Assembly (NCBI GenBank): GCA_942493315.1 | Contig: OW818690.1 | Location: 2,542,001-2,606,000 of the forward strand | Source: UBA5429 sp942493315 | GTDB lineage: Bacteria > Bacteroidota > Bacteroidia > Bacteroidales > WCHB1-69 | DNA length: 64,000 nucleotides | Direction of reading: 5' to 3' | Shown here: positions 59,483-64,000 of the stretch, piece by piece | How the letters are laid out: every line of letters starts with the position of its first letter | Position numbering within the stretch: the stretch's first letter is position 1 | Notes under the pieces: model-generated | What the model saw: the letters and a program-made list of their open reading frames with translations, nothing else | Told to the model about the DNA's origin: nothing | Database searches by the model: none | Program-made: the position numbers and the translations under genes

Positions 59483-61231
59483 TTATCTAACAGTTACTTT
59501 TTTAGTGTAAGTTTCATTACCAATGCTTACTTTAACAAAGTAGATACCTGAAGAAAGGTTAGCTGCGTTGAAAGTAAGATCGTTTTTACCTTGACTCATT
59601 TGAGAATCGTTTAATACTTGAATCATTTGTCCATAAACATTGTAAATAGCAACGTTTACATGAGCTTCATTTAACAAGTTAACAGAAATGTTAGTAAGTC
59701 CATCAGTTGGGTTTGGATAAACGTTAACATCATTAGTAGTTACTTCTTCAACTCCTGATGCTGCATCAACATTTATCATATAACGAGCGAGGAATCCATA
59801 TTGACCATTATCATTAATAACAACAGTATTGTCATATTTAATAACTTGGAAATAACCGGCACCTGTACCTGCATTAATTCCATCGCCGTAAGAGTCAGTA
59901 ACATCTAATTGATAACAACCGATTTGGTTTGGTAAGAAAGCAAACCATCTTGTAGTTGTTCCACTTGCTCCTAAGTCAGTCCAAGGACCACCTTGAAGTA
60001 ATACAGATCCATCAGGATTATAAAGTTTAAATCTTGTTTCAGAAGCATATTGGTCAGTAACTAATTTGAATGACATATAGCCACCTCCATTTGCTATTTT
60101 TTTGATCATTGTTAAATTAGAAGCTGCTGTTGCAGTATAAGGAGATCCATTGATTTGAGATACTTGTACACTTAAAACTTGATTAGATCCTGTAGTAATC
60201 ATAAAAGATGGTAATACAATTGTATCTGAAGTCATTGATGCAATAGTTCTGGCATTCCAATCATAAGTTTGAGTAGCTCCACCAGCAATAGTATAAGATA
60301 ATTGAACTGCAGTGATAGGATCAGAACCAACATTTTTTAAAGTAATAAATGCATCTGCTTCACCATCACAAGTTGGAATATGAATATTTGTTACTCCATC
60401 AATTCTTGGGTTGATAGCAGGAGCATTAATAGCTGTTAAAGTGGCTTCACAACCTGATATAATTTCTTGTTGTCCTTCAGCTACATAAGCTAGTACTTCT
60501 AAATCTTCTAATATAATTGGAATACTATTAAGATCTGCAGGGATTGTGTAATTAAATGTTTGAGTGAAAAATGAACCTGTTGTAGTAGTTGTAATATCAG
60601 CACCCCATTGACCAGTTAATAAATGACGCAACATGTGCATGTGTCTATATTGTGTTCCTACAACCATAGTTGGATTTGTTGAAGCTCCTGATTGTGGTCC
60701 AATAACATTGTTTTGTAATAAAGCAACATTTAATTTATTTGTTGCATTGGTAGCATTTCCTGTATAATATACTTCAACAACAACAGTAAGAATTCTGGTT
60801 GACCAATCAACTGTAGCTTGAGCTGCAACATTTACTGGAGATGATTCTCCCATAACAGTTGCCGAACGTGCCGCCCATTCTCCTCTACCTAATGCAGTAG
60901 TTGTTCCAACAAATACGTGTCTGTTAATGGTGCCGGAAGGATAACCTGTTAAACCGGTTTGTCCAGCTAAAGCATCTCCAAACTGAGTTGTGTAATTTGG
61001 GGTTCCGGAAGCATACCCCCCTTGGTGAATATTAATGGCAAAAAAGCGACCAGGATTGTTGGCAATTAATTCTTGTGCTCTTCTGTGTCCATCAGGACAA
61101 TATCCACAAGTTTTTCCTGTGTACTCCTCTAAAATAACATTTTTGTTAGCAGGAGTAGTTGACACAAACGTTTGTGCATAAGAAAATGCAAAAACGGATA
61201 ATAATGTCAATAAAAAAGTAATTTTTTTCAT
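59483..61231 (-). CDS. Omp28-like thioredoxin-fold protein with T9SS sorting tail
   Basis: 582 aa. Signal peptide (MKKITFLLTLLSVFAFSYAQ), then a thioredoxin-like domain of the Omp28 type: VILEEYTGKTCGYCPDGHRR with a CGYC motif (C37-C40), FFAINIHQGGY and the cis-Pro loop GYPSGTINRHVF. Beta-sandwich regions follow (~280-500, for example NPRIDGVTNIHIPTCDGEAD). The last ~80 residues are a T9SS type A sorting domain (VNVYPNPTDGLTNISVNLLN, then LSSGIYFVKVSIGNETYTKK). It is thus a surface-attached or released redox-fold protein. A good -7 box is upstream. The T9SS machinery itself is not in this window. Confidence 0.88.
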   Translation of the reverse strand: MKKITFLLTLLSVFAFSYAQTFVSTTPANKNVILEEYTGKTCGYCPDGHRRAQELIANNPGRFFAINIHQGGYASGTPNYTTQFGDALAGQTGLTGYPSGTINRHVFVGTTTALGRGEWAARSATVMGESSPVNVAAQATVDWSTRILTVVVEVYYTGNATNATNKLNVALLQNNVIGPQSGASTNPTMVVGTQYRHMHMLRHLLTGQWGADITTTTTGSFFTQTFNYTIPADLNSIPIILEDLEVLAYVAEGQQEIISGCEATLTAINAPAINPRIDGVTNIHIPTCDGEADAFITLKNVGSDPITAVQLSYTIAGGATQTYDWNARTIASMTSDTIVLPSFMITTGSNQVLSVQVSQINGSPYTATAASNLTMIKKIANGGGYMSFKLVTDQYASETRFKLYNPDGSVLLQGGPWTDLGASGTTTRWFAFLPNQIGCYQLDVTDSYGDGINAGTGAGYFQVIKYDNTVVINDNGQYGFLARYMINVDAASGVEEVTTNDVNVYPNPTDGLTNISVNLLNEAHVNVAIYNVYGQMIQVLNDSQMSQGKNDLTFNAANLSSGIYFVKVSIGNETYTKKVTVR

Positions 61232-61297
61232 TTGATTTGGGTTTTGGTTAATAATTGTGATATGTTTTTTTATATTTTAAATATTAAAATTAACCCG

Positions 61298-61305
61298 CAA
61301 ATATA
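61298..61305 (-). promoter_or_regulatory. candidate -7 box for the T9SS cargo gene
   Basis: TATATTTG on the minus strand, 67 bases before the ATG at 61231. No -33 TTG in range. Confidence 0.45.
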
Positions 61306-61374
61306 CAAAAAAAAATAATATTGGGCTATTTTGTTAATAAAATCTAAAATACACTAAATAAAATTAACATTTAT

Positions 61375-62169
61375 TTATAATTTCTTTTTTAAAACCTTGA
61401 TTTCAGCAAAAAGTTTATCATAATCTATTTTATATTGACTTGTCTTTTTTGAGAATAATGCTAAAAATTCAACATTTTTATTTTTATCCCATAAAGTTGA
61501 AATAGTCAAATTATGAAGAAATATTCCATAATTGAGACATTCTTTTACCACTCTTTCAATGGCTACTTTATATCCTTTTTCATCATGTACAATGCCACTT
61601 TTATTCAAAAATGAAGTTCCTGCTTCAAATTGAGGTTTGATTAAAAAAATTATGTGACTATTATTATCAATATACGAGTCAAGATAAGGAATTATGTAGG
61701 TCAATGAAATAAAAGAAATATCTGACACTAGAAATGAGAAAATACGATTTTCTGTTTCTTCTTTAGTAAGATCTCTAAAATCCTTATTTTCAAGATATTG
61801 AACAGTTTGATTGTTTCGGATAGATTCATGAAGTTGTTCCGTTCCAACATCAACAGCAAATACAAAACTTGCACCATGTTGTAAAGCACAATCAGTAAAA
61901 CCTCCTGTGGAAGCTCCGATATCTAAAACAGAGCTATTCGAAAAATTAAGTTGAAAATCATGAATAGCTTTTTCTAATTTTAAACCACCTTTACTAACAT
62001 ATTTATTGAAGATATCAAAAATTTCAACTTTTGCATCTTCACCAATCTCTTTAGATGGTTTATCAGAAATTTGTCCATCCACGAGAACCGTTTTTTGCTG
62101 AATGGCAAATTGGGCTTTCTCTCTGGATGGACAAAAACCGTTGATAACTAAATATTTATCAAGTCTCAT
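61375..62169 (-). CDS. tlyA: TlyA-type rRNA 2'-O-methyltransferase (S4 + FtsJ)
   Basis: 264 aa. An N-terminal S4 RNA-binding domain (MRLDKYLVINGFCPSREKAQ, residues 1-60) is joined to an FtsJ-like methyltransferase. The SAM motif is SSVLDIGASTGGFTDCAL (~79-96), preceded by YVSKGGLKLEKAI, and FLVSDISFISLTYIIPYL follows. TlyA methylates 2'-O-cytidines in 16S and 23S rRNA and affects capreomycin susceptibility in mycobacteria; older annotations call it hemolysin. It begins three bases after the pepD stop, so the two genes are cotranscribed. Confidence 0.88.
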   Translation of the reverse strand: MRLDKYLVINGFCPSREKAQFAIQQKTVLVDGQISDKPSKEIGEDAKVEIFDIFNKYVSKGGLKLEKAIHDFQLNFSNSSVLDIGASTGGFTDCALQHGASFVFAVDVGTEQLHESIRNNQTVQYLENKDFRDLTKEETENRIFSFLVSDISFISLTYIIPYLDSYIDNNSHIIFLIKPQFEAGTSFLNKSGIVHDEKGYKVAIERVVKECLNYGIFLHNLTISTLWDKNKNVEFLALFSKKTSQYKIDYDKLFAEIKVLKKKL

Positions 62170-62172
62170 GAC

Positions 62173-63636
62173 CTATTTTCTAGGTATATGTTTTAATGTT
62201 TCAATAATAAAATCCCAGAATTTTCCAACAGATTCAATGTTTACTTTTTCATCTGGAGAGTGTGGATGTCTAATAGTTGGCCCGCAAGAGATCATATCCC
62301 AGTTAGGATAAACCTGACTAAATAATCCGCATTCTAACCCGGCATGTATGGCATTAATTTTTGGAGTTACCCCAAATTTATTTTTATACACTTCTTGCAT
62401 GGTTTTGAGAATAGGAGAGTCCATATTGGGTTTCCAACCTGAATATCCATTGGCTAATTCCACACTAACACCTAATAATTCTCCAATTGCTACCATTTTT
62501 TCACCTAATGCTTCTTTTGCTGTATCCACAGAACTACGAAGAAGGTTGCCCATAATTACTTTCCCATCAATGGTTTTAACTGTTGCCAAATTGGTTGATG
62601 TTTCTACTAAACCCGGCATTGAATCACTCATTCTCATAGCCCCGTTAGGAATTGCTAAGATCATATTTAAAGTGTTTTTTTGACAAACAGTACCCATTAC
62701 TTCTTTTGGTGTTTCCATTGGAGTAATAATAATGGTCATATTGGGTTCGGTTACAGCAAATTCTGATGTGATGATGGATGTAAATCTGGTTGCATATTGT
62801 TCAAATTCAGCAACTTTATTTTCAGGAATTGCAAAAGTAACAAATGCTTCACGAGGAATAGCATTTCTTAAACTTCCACCTCTAATATTAGCAATTCTTA
62901 CACCAAAGTTTTCAATCGCTTTTTTGAAGAAACGAGCTAATACTTTGTTGGCATTTGCTCTTCCTAAGTTGATATCCATACCGCTATGTCCACCTCTTAA
63001 TCCGGTTAAAGCAAATTCAAAACCTTTCATATTGGAAGGTGTATCTACTAAATTATAATTGAATTCAAAAGTAGCATCTAAACCACCGGCACAACCAACA
63101 TAAAGTTCACCTTCATCTTCTGTATCCAAATTAAGTAAAATCTCCCCTTTTAATGCACCTGGCTTTATTCCAAATGCGCCTGTCATTCCTGTTTCTTCAT
63201 CAACGGTTACCAAAACTTCAAGTGGACCATGTTCTAAATCTTTGGAAATCATGATAGCCATACCTACAGAAACGCCAATTCCGTTATCAGCACCTAAAGT
63301 GGTTCCTTTAGCTCTTAACCAACCATCTTCTCCAATTATAGGGATAATAGGATCATTGTAAAAATCGTGAGGAGTATCAGCATTCGCTTGTGGAACCATA
63401 TCAATATGCCCTTGCATGATCACAGGAACACAGTTTTCATATCCTGGGGTTGCCGGTTTGCGAAATATAAAATTTCCAGTTTCATCTTGAGTGTAATCAA
63501 CATTGTTTTTTTCAGCCCACTCTTTGAGCCAAACTAAAATTTTCTCTTCATGTTTAGATGGATGAGGAATAGCACAAATGCCAGCAAAAATATCCCATAA
63601 TTTTGAAGGATACAAACTTGATAGATCTTGTTTCAT
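62173..63636 (-). CDS. pepD: aminoacyl-histidine dipeptidase (M20 family)
   Basis: 487 aa. Hydrolyses Xaa-His and other dipeptides in the cytosol. Metal and catalytic motifs: VIMQGHIDMVPQAN (His and Asp, ~72-85), KGTTLGADNGIGVSVGMA (bridging Asp), VTVDEETGMTGAFGI (catalytic Glu pair) and a C-terminal HAGLECGLF with the last His ligand region. Full length for the family. It is the first gene of a pepD-tlyA transcript. A -7 box TATCTTTG lies at 63682-63689. Confidence 0.94.
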   Translation of the reverse strand: MKQDLSSLYPSKLWDIFAGICAIPHPSKHEEKILVWLKEWAEKNNVDYTQDETGNFIFRKPATPGYENCVPVIMQGHIDMVPQANADTPHDFYNDPIIPIIGEDGWLRAKGTTLGADNGIGVSVGMAIMISKDLEHGPLEVLVTVDEETGMTGAFGIKPGALKGEILLNLDTEDEGELYVGCAGGLDATFEFNYNLVDTPSNMKGFEFALTGLRGGHSGMDINLGRANANKVLARFFKKAIENFGVRIANIRGGSLRNAIPREAFVTFAIPENKVAEFEQYATRFTSIITSEFAVTEPNMTIIITPMETPKEVMGTVCQKNTLNMILAIPNGAMRMSDSMPGLVETSTNLATVKTIDGKVIMGNLLRSSVDTAKEALGEKMVAIGELLGVSVELANGYSGWKPNMDSPILKTMQEVYKNKFGVTPKINAIHAGLECGLFSQVYPNWDMISCGPTIRHPHSPDEKVNIESVGKFWDFIIETLKHIPRK

Positions 63637-63681
63637 TTTATTAATATTTAATTAGTTAAATTTTTTTAGTAAAAAAGTTCG

Positions 63682-63689
63682 CAAAGATA
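63682..63689 (-). promoter_or_regulatory. candidate -7 box for pepD-tlyA
   Basis: TATCTTTG on the minus strand, 45 bases before the pepD ATG. It lies next to the -33 element of the divergent promoter for the gene at 63749. Confidence 0.5.
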
Positions 63690-63696
63690 CAAAAAA

Positions 63697-63730
63697 TGTT
63701 TATTTATTTTCATTTTTATTTTTATATTTG
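63697..63730 (+). promoter_or_regulatory. promoter of the gene at 63749
   Basis: TGTTTA (63697-63702), a 20-base spacer and TATATTTG (63723-63730), 18 bases before the ATG. It is one of the better matches to the phylum consensus in this window. Confidence 0.55.
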
Positions 63731-63748
63731 CAATCTAATTTAACTACT

Positions 63749-64000
63749 ATGAAAACTACCAAAACTACCCAACTAATCGCACTTTTATCTTTTCTTTTTT
63801 TATTTCCTTTTACATCATTTTCTCAAATAGCTGATTCATTTTCAGATGGAGACTTTTTGAACAATCCAACTTGGATAGGGGATACTAACCATTTTTTAAT
63901 TAATTCGTTTTATCAACTACAGTTACATGCAACTGTGTCAGGAACATCATTTCTTGCTCTTCCATCAAACTGGAATGAAGGAGAAAAGGAATGGAAATTT
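63749..64000 (+). CDS. secreted protein, N-terminal part only (cut by window end)
   Basis: 84 codons are visible and the frame is still open at 64000. Signal peptide (MKTTKTTQLIALLSFLFLFP, cleavage after TSFSQ), then IADSFSDGDFLNNPTWIGDT and NHFLINSFYQLQLHATVSGT. This opening is typical of large surface proteins of the phylum with a lectin-like or LTD-containing first domain and a C-terminal T9SS tail, which would lie outside the window. The start is supported by a promoter 18 bases upstream. Confidence 0.7.
   Translation, partial: MKTTKTTQLIALLSFLFLFPFTSFSQIADSFSDGDFLNNPTWIGDTNHFLINSFYQLQLHATVSGTSFLALPSNWNEGEKEWKF

Noticed and set aside
1..64000. tRNA, rRNA, tmRNA or riboswitch genes
   Set aside because: I looked for cloverleaf-type and known conserved RNA blocks by eye in all gaps and found none I could support. 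A covariance-model scan would be decisive.

Overview
The window is a low-GC chromosome segment from a member of the Bacteroidota. The evidence is a secreted protein with a C-terminal type IX secretion (Por) sorting tail at 59483-61231, many -7 boxes of the Bacteroidota form TAnnTTTG (TATATTTG, TATCTTTG, TATTTTTG) roughly 15-80 bases before starts, and families typical of the phylum (DUF4159, Omp28-like, DUF3857-like, ORF6N). The sequence does not let me name a genus.

Layout. 1-9.5 kb is core: a TMTC-like glycosyltransferase-TPR protein, ung, a VWA/DUF4159 pair, rnfDGEA without rnfB or rnfC, and an SDR protein. 9.5-14.3 kb holds a large TPR protein and a beta-barrel partner. 14.4-19.8 kb is a mosaic of dispersed repeats, an internally shortened ORF6N gene, a 21-bp tandem array, an intact IS3-family element (18064-19502, 3-bp target duplication) and a decayed HD-domain paralogue.

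19.9-34.7 kb is an accessory island with every gene on the minus strand and very AT-rich spacers. It has three parts. (a) An HD protein and a three-gene unit: a fused endonuclease-methylase (BcgI-like), a specificity subunit and a DGQHR-coiled coil-deoxyribosyltransferase/TIR-like fusion. (b) A GAF histidine kinase, a lone receiver and a two-helix membrane protein. (c) An operon-like set: a dGTPase-type HD hydrolase, a 107-aa protein starting MSGSSGGGY, a PfkB kinase fused to a nucleoside deoxyribosyltransferase, a QueC-like PP-loop enzyme and two unknown proteins. Part (c) is the best candidate for an undescribed system. Its families (dNTP hydrolysis, nucleoside cleavage, sugar/nucleoside phosphorylation, QueC chemistry) converge on nucleotides, and QueC relatives are known in the Qat and type IV CBASS defence systems. 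A defence role is inference.

34.7-40.3 kb has secreted or surface proteins set in heptanucleotide repeats. 40.3-64 kb is mostly core: surface proteins, adk, hpt, a 1077-aa multi-cofactor oxidoreductase, a GH20-type glycosidase, mreC-mreD, tpiA, a DUF3857-like/MORN-like pair, an NfeD protease, a T9SS cargo protein, a TlyA-type methyltransferase, pepD, and the start of a secreted protein cut by the window end. Several intergenic repeat families (GC-rich ~180 bp, a ~105-bp MITE-like element, heptamers, octamers) recur across the window. I found no tRNA, rRNA, riboswitch or CRISPR array.
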